A DNA stretch of 63,211 bases, from contig JAZDJP010000013.1 in NCBI GenBank assembly GCA_043803805.1, positions 1 through 63,211 of the forward strand, given 5' to 3'. The translations under genes were made by a program, and so were the position numbers. Under the pieces are notes generated by a model that saw nothing but the letters and a program-made list of their open reading frames with translations, made no database searches and was not told the DNA's origin. Positions 8,524 to 16,216 of the stretch are shown one piece after another; within the stretch, counting starts at the first letter, position 1; every line of letters starts with the position of its first letter. The DNA is from JAZDJP01 sp043803805 (lineage in GTDB: Bacteria > Planctomycetota > JAZDJP01).

Positions 8524-8754
8524 ATGGTCAATCTGACGCTATCGGTGGACGAAAAGGTCCTGTGGGAGGCGAAAAAAGTCGCCCTCGCCAAGGGAACCTC
8601 GGTGAATGCCCTGGTGCGGAATTTCCTCGATCACCTGGGGGAAACCCGCTTGAAACGCGAGGAGAGCGCGAGCGCGCTCGAATCCATCTGGAAGCGATCC
8701 CGGGCGCGCGTCGGCCGGAAGACCTGGACACGGGATGATCTGCATGGGCGCTGA
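8524..8754 (+). CDS. Antitoxin of a VapBC-type pair (ribbon-helix-helix/DUF6364-like)
   Basis: 76-residue protein starting MVNLTLSVDEKVLWEAKKVA. This matches small ribbon-helix-helix antitoxins: a short beta strand, then 'LAKGTSVNALVRNFLDHL' as helix-turn. The charged C-terminal tail (ESIWKRSRARVGRKTW) would wrap the toxin. An AGGAGG lies 6 nt before the ATG at 8524. The stop overlaps the toxin gene start by about 20 nt, the usual translational coupling. It should neutralise the PIN toxin and repress the operon through the inverted repeat just upstream. Confidence 0.8.
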   Translation: MVNLTLSVDEKVLWEAKKVALAKGTSVNALVRNFLDHLGETRLKREESASALESIWKRSRARVGRKTWTRDDLHGR

Positions 8755-9166
8755 TTTCTTTCTGGACACCAACATCGTCGTCTATGCCTTCGACGCGGAT
8801 GCCGCCTCGCACAAGGTCCAGACCGCGCGAAAATGGATCCGGGACGGCCTGGTGGACGGGAAAGGAGTCGTCAGCACCCAGGTCCTTCAGGAATTCTACG
8901 TGACCGTGACGCGCAAGATCAAAACGCCCCTGGACCTGGACGATGCCGAGGCGGCCGTGGAAGGACTTTGCCGCTTGAAAATAATGGATGTGGATGTACC
9001 ACTCATTCAAACCGCCATCCGGATTTCGCGCAACGACCGGATTTCGTTCTGGGACGCCCTGATCTGCGCCGCGGCCCGTCGGGCCGGTTGCGATACCCTC
9101 ATCTCGGAAGACATGGATCACGGCCAAAAGCACGCCGGGGTCGTGATTCGGAATCCGTTCCGGTGA
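8735..9166 (+). CDS. VapC-family PIN-domain toxin (ribonuclease)
   Basis: 143-residue PIN-domain protein; the start could also be the ATG at 8744. Conserved acidic residues of the Mg2+-dependent nuclease site are visible: Asp in FFLDTNIVVYAF, Glu in VLQEFY, Asp in SFWDALI and Asp/Glu in LISEDMDHG. VapC toxins cleave tRNA or rRNA when free of antitoxin. It overlaps the antitoxin gene, so both are made from one mRNA. The length is normal for the family and nothing is missing, so it is probably functional. Confidence 0.85.
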   Translation: MICMGADFFLDTNIVVYAFDADAASHKVQTARKWIRDGLVDGKGVVSTQVLQEFYVTVTRKIKTPLDLDDAEAAVEGLCRLKIMDVDVPLIQTAIRISRNDRISFWDALICAAARRAGCDTLISEDMDHGQKHAGVVIRNPFR

Positions 9167-9231
9167 ACGCGGGGGCGATCCGCACAACACATGGCGGGAA
9201 AGCCGCATGAAGGCATACAGAAAGGCAACCC

Positions 9232-9609
9232 ATGTTGTTTGAAGGGGGCACTTACTCAACCACTGATATCAAACCCGACTTTGACGGGGATCATGTTTTC
9301 AGGTTTTGTGATTTCGACCGTTTAAATGATGAACTTCTTACAAACCACGTTTCGGGAGATTACTTAAACTGCACGTTCAAGAACAGCGAATTCTACTGGA
9401 CACTTTTCAATTGCTCTCTTTTTTCGCGTTGTTCGTTCCAAAATTGCACGTTCCGCGGAGTATCGTTTTCGGATTGCCGCTTTATTGATTGCACATTTGA
9501 TAACTGTTCTTTCACAAAAAATAATTTGGGTGGTCCATGTGAATATGAGCGAACCCATTGGCATGGTTGCACCCAAACCAACTGCAAGGGATGGGATGGC
9601 ATCTGGTAA
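9232..9609 (+). CDS. Pentapeptide-repeat-like protein, AT-rich
   Basis: 125-residue protein whose middle half is a five-residue periodic repeat with Phe at every fifth position and frequent Cys or Ser (NCTFK NSEFY, RCSFQ NCTFR, DCRFI DCTFD NCSFT). This is the pattern of a right-handed quadrilateral beta-helix (pentapeptide repeat). Such small proteins can mimic DNA or act as binding scaffolds; no function can be assigned. It has no signal peptide. Its composition is much more AT-rich than the surrounding genes and it sits behind a toxin-antitoxin pair, both signs of horizontal gain. Confidence 0.6.
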   Translation: MLFEGGTYSTTDIKPDFDGDHVFRFCDFDRLNDELLTNHVSGDYLNCTFKNSEFYWTLFNCSLFSRCSFQNCTFRGVSFSDCRFIDCTFDNCSFTKNNLGGPCEYERTHWHGCTQTNCKGWDGIW

Positions 9610-9671
9610 TCGTTCCCCACGATAGTTACCTCACCGATCTTCAACCGTTCACAGCACTCTCCAACTCCCAC

Positions 9672-9745
9672 TCCGTGTTTCCGTGGTGATTCCGTGTTTC
9701 AGTGGTTCGTGTTTTCGTGGTGATTTCGCGTTTTCGCGGTGTGGT
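9672..9745. repeat. Degenerate CGTG/TTTC repeat tract
   Basis: Variations of CGTGTTT(C)CGTGGT are repeated four to five times. The 17-mer TCCGTGTTTCCGTGGTG at 9672-9688 is identical to 3597-3613. Related words occur at about 25610-25650 and 27070-27090, always between genes. Confidence 0.5.
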
Positions 9746-9848
9746 TTTCCTGTGATCCATCCCGAATATAAAAAATTCCTTGAACTTTCCCCGCCGTCCG
9801 GCGTTTAATATCTCGGAAACCGTTTTTCATCCGCTTCGGAGACTCTCC

Positions 9849-12800
9849 ATGAAATCGCTCCATCCGACCGTGTTCGCCCTTCTGGCCCTCGCGGCCCCCG
9901 CCGCTTCGGGAGAGCCGGCATCCTTCCTCGAGGAATACGCCCTCGCCCCCGACCGGGCGGCGGTCCTCGGGAAACTCCTCCCCGGGACGGAGGATGATTT
10001 CTATTACCGCACCCTCCACACCCAGACCTCCGGGGACCTCCCCCGCGCGGCGGAGATCCTCCGGGAGTGGGAATCGCGCCTCGGAAAATCCGACCGCCTC
10101 GAGATTATCCAGAACCGCCAGATCCTCCTCGAATACCCCGCCGACCCGAAAAAATCCCTGGACACCCTCCGGGAAAAACTCGACCTCCGGTTCAATCATG
10201 AAAAGGAGGATCCGGCGGCGGCGGCGCGTTTCCCGAGCGTGCTCGACGAGTCGGCAATCGCCCGGGACCGCCTCATCGCCAGGGCGCTTGAGAAAAAATC
10301 CCTCGGGGACATCGCGGACGAGGCCCTGCCCGCCCTCCCGGCCGCGACATTTGAGCCGATGCTCCTCCGGGAATGGCTCGGACGCCTCAAGCGGCCGGAT
10401 GTTCCCAACCTCGCCGCCCTCGTCGCAAAGGACCTCCGGAACCCGGAGAGCGCGGGATTCGGCTCCCTCGACATCCACAAACGGCTCATCCTCCCCCAGA
10501 TCGAGGCGCTCGCCGGGGAGATGCCCGGGCTCCTCGCCCACGATGGGTTCCTCGCGGAATGGATGAAACGCCTGGCCCCGCCGGACGGCGCGGACACGGC
10601 CCGTGACGGCGCCGAGCGGAGCGCCCACATCGCCCGACTCCTCGGCTTCTGCCAGCGTCTGACCCCCGCCCAGACTCCCCTCAAAATCCACGTCCTGTAT
10701 CACGCACTGGCCGAGTCCCGCGCCCGCGGGACCCCCGACCGGGCGCTTTTCCTCGAGTACCTCGGTTTCCCCCGGAATTCCCGCGTCGTCCCGATATCCC
10801 GCAAACCGGAGACCCCGGCGGAACTCCCGGCGGACCTCCGCAAGGCGACAGGCCTCCCGCCGGCCGGGGATGACACCGCCCTCGTGCGGGCTCTCGTCAA
10901 GCACTTCCTCGCCGTGGGCGAACCGGTCGAAACGTTCGTTCCGTTCTTTGAAGAAAATTTCTTCGCCGAACTCGCGGCGGAGACCTATCTCGAGACCGGC
11001 TCCCCCGAGGCAACCAAATGGGCGGCACGCCTGGCCCCGGAGAAAATCCGCGCGATGAAGGAGGAAACCGTCATCGAATTCTCCCCCGCCAACCGGACGA
11101 TGCTCCGGCGGGACGAGCCCGTGCGCCTGGAGGTCGCCCTGAAAAACGCCTCCCCCCTCCTCGTCCGGATTTATGCGCTGGATCCCGCGCGAGGGGAAAA
11201 CGCCTCCCGGCCGCCCGATCTCGACGGGGCGGCGCCCACATTCGAAAGAACTCTGGCGGAAAACGTCCCGGCGGGGCGGCGGATCGCGAAATCCCTCGAC
11301 TTCCCGGAACTCGCGGGACCGGGCGCCTGGGTGGTGGAACTCCTGGGCGGCGACAAGCGCGCGAGCGCCCTCGTCCGGAAAGGACGCCTGCGGTTTGCGA
11401 CCCGGCCCCTGACCGAGGGCCTCCGGTTCACCGTCTTCGACGAGGAGGGCCGGCGCTCGCCGGGCGCGATTATCACGATCACAGGCCGCGAGTACCGCAC
11501 GGATGAAAACGGCCGGGCGATCATCCCCTATTCGAAGGCCCCGGGCCGGGAGACCGTGGGGCTCGTCCACGGGAACCTCGCCACCGCGGAATCGTTTTAT
11601 TACCCGGAGCGGAAATTCACCCTGAAAGCGTCCATCGCGGCTTCGGAGGAAGGGCTTCTCGCGGGACGGGAAGGCCGCCTTGTCATACGCCCCTGCCTCC
11701 TCGTGAATGACACCCCCGTTTCGCTCAAGACACTGACGGAGACGCGCCTCGCGCTTGTCCTCACGGACACCCGGGGGACGAAAACCCGGCAGGAGGTGAA
11801 GAACCTTTCCCTTTCCGATGATTCCGCGTTCGTCTATTCGTTCCTCGTCCCCGGGGATCCGGGGGACCTGGAAGTCACCCTTTCCGGGAAAATCGGGGAG
11901 GAGACGCTCGATGTCCGGCGTGAATTAAATCTCGACGGGATCGGCCCCACCGTGCTCACCTCGGACATCCATCTGCTCCGGAACCGGGACGGGTATGTCC
12001 TGGAATGCCTCGGGAAGAACGGCGAGCCCAAACCCCGTCACATCCTGGGTGTTTCTCTCCGCCACAACGACCTGAAAAATCCCACCCACGTTTCCCTCCA
12101 GACCGACGACGCCGGGCGGGTGCGTCTGGGCCAACTCCCGGGCATCGCGTGGGTGGAGGCCGGCCCCGTCCAGGAGATCCGCCACCGCCGGTGGCACCTC
12201 GGCCGCCGCCGGGCCGACATCCCGGCGCTTCTCCAGGTTCCGGCGGGCGCCCCGCTCACACTTCCCGTTCCGGAGGACGGCCCCTTCGCCCTGATCGAGC
12301 TCCGTCACGGCGCCAACCTCGCCGACCGGAGTTCCCTCGTCGAAACCCATGAAACCACGCTCACAATCCAGGACATCCCCCCTGGGATTTACGATTTATT
12401 GGGCCGTGACGCCTCCCCCGTCTGTCGGATCGTCGCGGCCGAGGGCGCGATCGTGGACGCCAACCTGATCACCACCGACGCCGCTCTCGAAACGCGAACG
12501 CCCCCGAAAATCGCCCTCGGGACGCCCGAGGTCCGTGAAAAGGACATCCGTGTGCGCGTGTCGGGCGCCACGACCCGGACGCGGATCCACGTCCTGGCCA
12601 CCCGATTCATCCCGAACGCGGGGACGAATCTCCTGGATTTGATCGCCCTCCCGGACCCGCGGGATCCGTCGGAAATCCTCCAGCCCCGGCCGCTTTCCGT
12701 CTTCCTCCCCGCGCGGGGCATGGACGGAGAGCACCGCTACATTCTCGAACGGCGACGGGCAAAGAAATTCGCCGGGAACATGCTGGAACGGCCGGGGCTT

Positions 12801-15800
12801 CTTCTCGTCCCGTTCGCCCTGGCGCCCGTGGAAAACCCGCTGGAAGACATCGGCATCGGCGGCGGAGCCGGGGGCACCTACAGCGGACTGTCCGGCGGGA
12901 AACGAAACCTCGTTCGCCGAGGCGGCGGCAGTCGGGCCACCTCGTCCGCGACACCCACACTCGACTTCCTCCGCGACCCGGCGGTGTTTCTCCCGAACCT
13001 GAAACCCGACGCGGACGGGTGGGTGACCGTGGAACGAAAACTCCTCGGGGATAAATTATTGATCCAACTGGCGGCGGTGGACGGCGACGACACGGTTCTC
13101 GCGGAAACCGCCCTGCCGGACGTCCCGGTTAATTTGTTGGATCTGCGCCTCGCCCGGGCGCTCGACCCGGCGAAATCGTTTATCGAAGACCGGAACATCA
13201 CCGCCCTCCTGCCGGGGGACACCCTGACTCTGGAGGATCCCGCGGCGAGCCGGCAAACCCGGGTGGATTCCATGGCCGCGGCCTGGGACCTCTTCGACGC
13301 GGTGAATCCGGACGGGGCGATTCATAAATTCCGGTTCCTGCTCGAATGGCCGGCGCTCACGGAGGCCCGGAAACGCGAACTGTATTCCAAATTCGCCTGC
13401 CACGAGGTGAATCTGTTTTTATCCCGGAAGGACCCCGCGTTTTTTGGAAACGTCATCCGGCCGTTCCTCGCCAACAAGAAGGACAAGACGTTCCCCGACC
13501 TCTGGCTCCTCGGAGAGGACCTTTTGGCCTTCCTCGAACCGTGGGCCTTTGATCGTCTGAACGCGGCGGAGAAGGCGCTCCTCGCCTGGCGGATGCCCGC
13601 CGCCGCGCCCGCCATCCGCCGGCGGCTCGTGGAGGAAATCTCCCTCATCCCCCGGGACGTCGCGCGGGAAGGGAAATTGTTCGACGCGGCGCTCGGGCTC
13701 GGGACGCTCGAGAAACCGAAAACCTACTACCGGTACACGCCGATGCAGAAGGACGACGAGGCGAAATCCGCCGCGACGCCCGCCCCGAAACCCGCCCGCG
13801 ACCTGTCCAAATCTGCCGAGAAAGAGAAGCGCGAGGCGGCTACCGAGGAGAAAGCCCCTGTCGAGGACGCCCTCGAGGTGGAAGGGGAGATGCCCGTCAT
13901 CGAGGCCCCGCGCCCCCTCTACACGGAAATCGCCAGGACCACCCGCTGGGCGGAAAACAATTACGACCAGATTCCCCCGGACCGGAACACCGGCGAACTC
14001 GTCCCCCTGAATCGCTTCTGGGCGGACGCCGCGGCGCATGACCCGGCGAAAGGACTCTTCCTCTCCACCCACCTCGCGGAGGCGACCGGAACGGCCGCCG
14101 AACGGATGATGGCGCTCGCCCTCACCGATCTCCCCTTCTCGGCCGACCCGGCCCCGAAGGCCGCCCCCGGCGGGGCCGCCGTCCTGAAAAGCGCCACGCC
14201 GCTGCTGGTCTACCGGAAGATTCTGCGTGAGGCCCCGGCGGAACCCTCCGCCCTTCTCGTCGGCCAGCACTTTTTCCGGCACGGCGACCGGGAGGAATGG
14301 GTGGACGGGGAGAAACGCGACAAGTTCGTCCGGGAGGAATTCCTGATGGGCGTCCCCTACGGCTGCGAGGTGACGGTGGCCAATCCCACCGGGCGGGCCG
14401 GGACGGTGTCCGTCCTCCTCCAGATCCCCGCGGGGGCGGTCCCCGTGAAGGGCGGATTCCTCACCCGCGCCCTCGAATGGGAGATTCCCCCGTACACGAC
14501 GAAGACCGAGACCCACCACTTCTACTTCCCGGCCGCCGGGGATTTCGCCCACCACCCGGTCCAGGTTGCCCGGAAGGGCGTCGTCGTCGCCGCCGCGGCC
14601 TCGGAGCGCCTGCGCGCGGTCGCGACGGCCACCCGGGAGGATCGCACGGCCTGGGACTTCGTCGCCCGCAGCGGCTCCGCCGCCGAGGTCCTCGACTGGT
14701 TGCGAAATCATTCCCTGGCGGGCGTTTCCATTGAGAAGGCGGCGTTCCGTCTGAAAAATCCGGACTTCTTCCGGGGGATCGCGGGACTTCTCCGGGAACG
14801 GCGCTGTTACAATGAAACGGTCTGGTCCTATGGGCTTCTCCACAACGACCCCGCCGCGATCGCGGAATACCTGGCGGGCGCCCCGTTCGCGGAGCGGTGC
14901 GGGCGGTATCTCCGCTCGCCGCTCCTTTTGCTCGACCCCGTCGCGCGCGGCGTCTACGCCCACATCGAGTTCAAGCCCCTCGTCCACCCCCGGGTCCACC
15001 GGGTGCGCGGGGTGAGTCCGGCCCTCGCCGGGGAGTTGCTCGCGCAATACGAAAAATTCCTCGCCGTCCTCGCGGAGAAGCCCGCCCTCGACGACGCCGA
15101 CCGGCTCGCCGCGGCGTATTATTTATTATTGCAGGACCGGCGGGAGGAGGGCGCCGCGATGTTCGCCACGGTGAATTCCGGAGCGGTGGCGACCCGCCTC
15201 CAATATGACTACATGCAGGCCTGGCTCGCCTTCTCCGCGGAGGACATGAAGACCGCCCGGGCGGCCGCCCGGAAATACGCGGATTACCCCGTGGACCGGT
15301 GGCGGGAGGCCTTCGCGGAAATCGCCCGCCAGCTCGACGAGGCGGAGGGCCGCGCGGTGGCCTCCCGGCCGGCCGACGCCCCCGCGGCGCTGGCCGCCTC
15401 GGAACCCTCCCTCGACCTCGCGGTGGAGGGGAAAACGATTATCCTGCGGCACAAGAACCTCGCGACCTGCCGGCTATCCTTCCGGCCGATGGACGTGGAG
15501 GTCCTCTTCTCGCGGCCCCCCTTCAATCTCGACGCCGGGGAAACCCTCCGGACGGTGCGCCCGGCGGAGACCCGGGAGATTAAACTTTCCTCCGACGGCG
15601 AAACCCGGGTGGAGGCGCCCGCGTCCCTCGCCGCGAAACCCGTTCTCGTGGAGGCCACCGCGGCCGGGTGGACGTTCCGCCGGTCCGCCCCGATCCTGTC
15701 GGCGAATCTCTCGGTCCTGTTCATCGGCAACTACGGGGAGATCGCCGTCCGGGACGCCCGGGGGAAACCCGTCCCGAAGGCCTACGTGAAGGTGTACACC

Positions 15801-15977
15801 CGGGAGAAGGGCGGCGGCGCCGCGTTCTACAAGGACGGCTACACGGACCTCCGCGGGCGATTCGATTACGCGACGCTCGCGCCGGGAACGCTCGACGCCG
15901 TGGAGAAATTCGCGATTCTTGTGCTGGACGAGACGAGGGGAGCGGTGGTCCGGGAGGCGGATCCGCCGAAACGATAA
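9849..15977 (+). CDS. Giant secreted alpha-2-macroglobulin-like protein (2042 aa)
   Basis: Starts at 9849 (MKSLHPTVFALLALAAPAAS: signal peptide). The first 400 residues are helical and repeat-like. From about 406, FSPANRTMLRRDEPVRLEVALKN resembles the MG/MG2 beta-sandwich modules of alpha-2-macroglobulins and bacterial MG2-type proteins. It continues with carboxypeptidase-regulatory-like modules (TGREYRTDENGRAIIPYSK; near the C-terminus VRDARGKPVPKAYVKVYTRE) and a Gly-rich patch at about 1000-1035. A charged, Ala/Lys/Glu-rich linker lies near 1310-1350. No thioester CGEQ motif is seen, so it is not a trapping protease inhibitor of the classic type. It is probably extracytoplasmic; the function is unknown. 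It stands alone, and the flanking repeats separate it from its neighbours. Confidence 0.65.
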   Translation: MKSLHPTVFALLALAAPAASGEPASFLEEYALAPDRAAVLGKLLPGTEDDFYYRTLHTQTSGDLPRAAEILREWESRLGKSDRLEIIQNRQILLEYPADPKKSLDTLREKLDLRFNHEKEDPAAAARFPSVLDESAIARDRLIARALEKKSLGDIADEALPALPAATFEPMLLREWLGRLKRPDVPNLAALVAKDLRNPESAGFGSLDIHKRLILPQIEALAGEMPGLLAHDGFLAEWMKRLAPPDGADTARDGAERSAHIARLLGFCQRLTPAQTPLKIHVLYHALAESRARGTPDRALFLEYLGFPRNSRVVPISRKPETPAELPADLRKATGLPPAGDDTALVRALVKHFLAVGEPVETFVPFFEENFFAELAAETYLETGSPEATKWAARLAPEKIRAMKEETVIEFSPANRTMLRRDEPVRLEVALKNASPLLVRIYALDPARGENASRPPDLDGAAPTFERTLAENVPAGRRIAKSLDFPELAGPGAWVVELLGGDKRASALVRKGRLRFATRPLTEGLRFTVFDEEGRRSPGAIITITGREYRTDENGRAIIPYSKAPGRETVGLVHGNLATAESFYYPERKFTLKASIAASEEGLLAGREGRLVIRPCLLVNDTPVSLKTLTETRLALVLTDTRGTKTRQEVKNLSLSDDSAFVYSFLVPGDPGDLEVTLSGKIGEETLDVRRELNLDGIGPTVLTSDIHLLRNRDGYVLECLGKNGEPKPRHILGVSLRHNDLKNPTHVSLQTDDAGRVRLGQLPGIAWVEAGPVQEIRHRRWHLGRRRADIPALLQVPAGAPLTLPVPEDGPFALIELRHGANLADRSSLVETHETTLTIQDIPPGIYDLLGRDASPVCRIVAAEGAIVDANLITTDAALETRTPPKIALGTPEVREKDIRVRVSGATTRTRIHVLATRFIPNAGTNLLDLIALPDPRDPSEILQPRPLSVFLPARGMDGEHRYILERRRAKKFAGNMLERPGLLLVPFALAPVENPLEDIGIGGGAGGTYSGLSGGKRNLVRRGGGSRATSSATPTLDFLRDPAVFLPNLKPDADGWVTVERKLLGDKLLIQLAAVDGDDTVLAETALPDVPVNLLDLRLARALDPAKSFIEDRNITALLPGDTLTLEDPAASRQTRVDSMAAAWDLFDAVNPDGAIHKFRFLLEWPALTEARKRELYSKFACHEVNLFLSRKDPAFFGNVIRPFLANKKDKTFPDLWLLGEDLLAFLEPWAFDRLNAAEKALLAWRMPAAAPAIRRRLVEEISLIPRDVAREGKLFDAALGLGTLEKPKTYYRYTPMQKDDEAKSAATPAPKPARDLSKSAEKEKREAATEEKAPVEDALEVEGEMPVIEAPRPLYTEIARTTRWAENNYDQIPPDRNTGELVPLNRFWADAAAHDPAKGLFLSTHLAEATGTAAERMMALALTDLPFSADPAPKAAPGGAAVLKSATPLLVYRKILREAPAEPSALLVGQHFFRHGDREEWVDGEKRDKFVREEFLMGVPYGCEVTVANPTGRAGTVSVLLQIPAGAVPVKGGFLTRALEWEIPPYTTKTETHHFYFPAAGDFAHHPVQVARKGVVVAAAASERLRAVATATREDRTAWDFVARSGSAAEVLDWLRNHSLAGVSIEKAAFRLKNPDFFRGIAGLLRERRCYNETVWSYGLLHNDPAAIAEYLAGAPFAERCGRYLRSPLLLLDPVARGVYAHIEFKPLVHPRVHRVRGVSPALAGELLAQYEKFLAVLAEKPALDDADRLAAAYYLLLQDRREEGAAMFATVNSGAVATRLQYDYMQAWLAFSAEDMKTARAAARKYADYPVDRWREAFAEIARQLDEAEGRAVASRPADAPAALAASEPSLDLAVEGKTIILRHKNLATCRLSFRPMDVEVLFSRPPFNLDAGETLRTVRPAETREIKLSSDGETRVEAPASLAAKPVLVEATAAGWTFRRSAPILSANLSVLFIGNYGEIAVRDARGKPVPKAYVKVYTREKGGGAAFYKDGYTDLRGRFDYATLAPGTLDAVEKFAILVLDETRGAVVREADPPKR

Positions 15978-16028
15978 GAAGAACGTCATGCTGTCATGCG
16001 GTCATGACGTCATGACGCGAACCGAAGA

Positions 16029-16062
16029 AACACCGGAAACGGGAAACAGGAAACCGGAAACC
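16029..16062. repeat. Short tandem GGAAAC repeat
   Basis: Four near-perfect copies of a GGAAAC unit with one spacer base each. Just before it, at 15985-16018, GTCATG recurs several times. Both lie in the gap before the Cache-DUF294 gene. Confidence 0.5.
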
Positions 16063-16070
16063 GCGTTGGG

Positions 16071-16179
16071 AATGAAATGCCGAATTTGTTCGGCATTCGG
16101 CAATCGGAATCCCTGCTTCACCCAAGGGCTTCGCAGGGCCCTCCGAAACTTCTGTGAAGGAGGGTCGGAATTTCATCGC
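16071..16179. repeat. Dispersed hairpin element, long copy
   Basis: The same 15-nt arms as at 8405/8441 enclose two further stem-loops in tandem: CCCTGC/GCAGGG (16111-16116 with 16133-16138) and CCCTCC/GGAGGG (16139-16144 with 16159-16164). It lies 38 nt upstream of the GTG start of the Cache-DUF294 gene. Confidence 0.6.
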
Positions 16180-16216
16180 ATTTGACATCCACCCGCGCCG
16201 GGGTATAAACGTCCCC

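Noticed and set aside
9849..15977. Classic alpha-2-macroglobulin with thioester
   Set aside because: No CGEQ-type motif in the 2042 residues and no penicillin-binding protein partner gene nearby.
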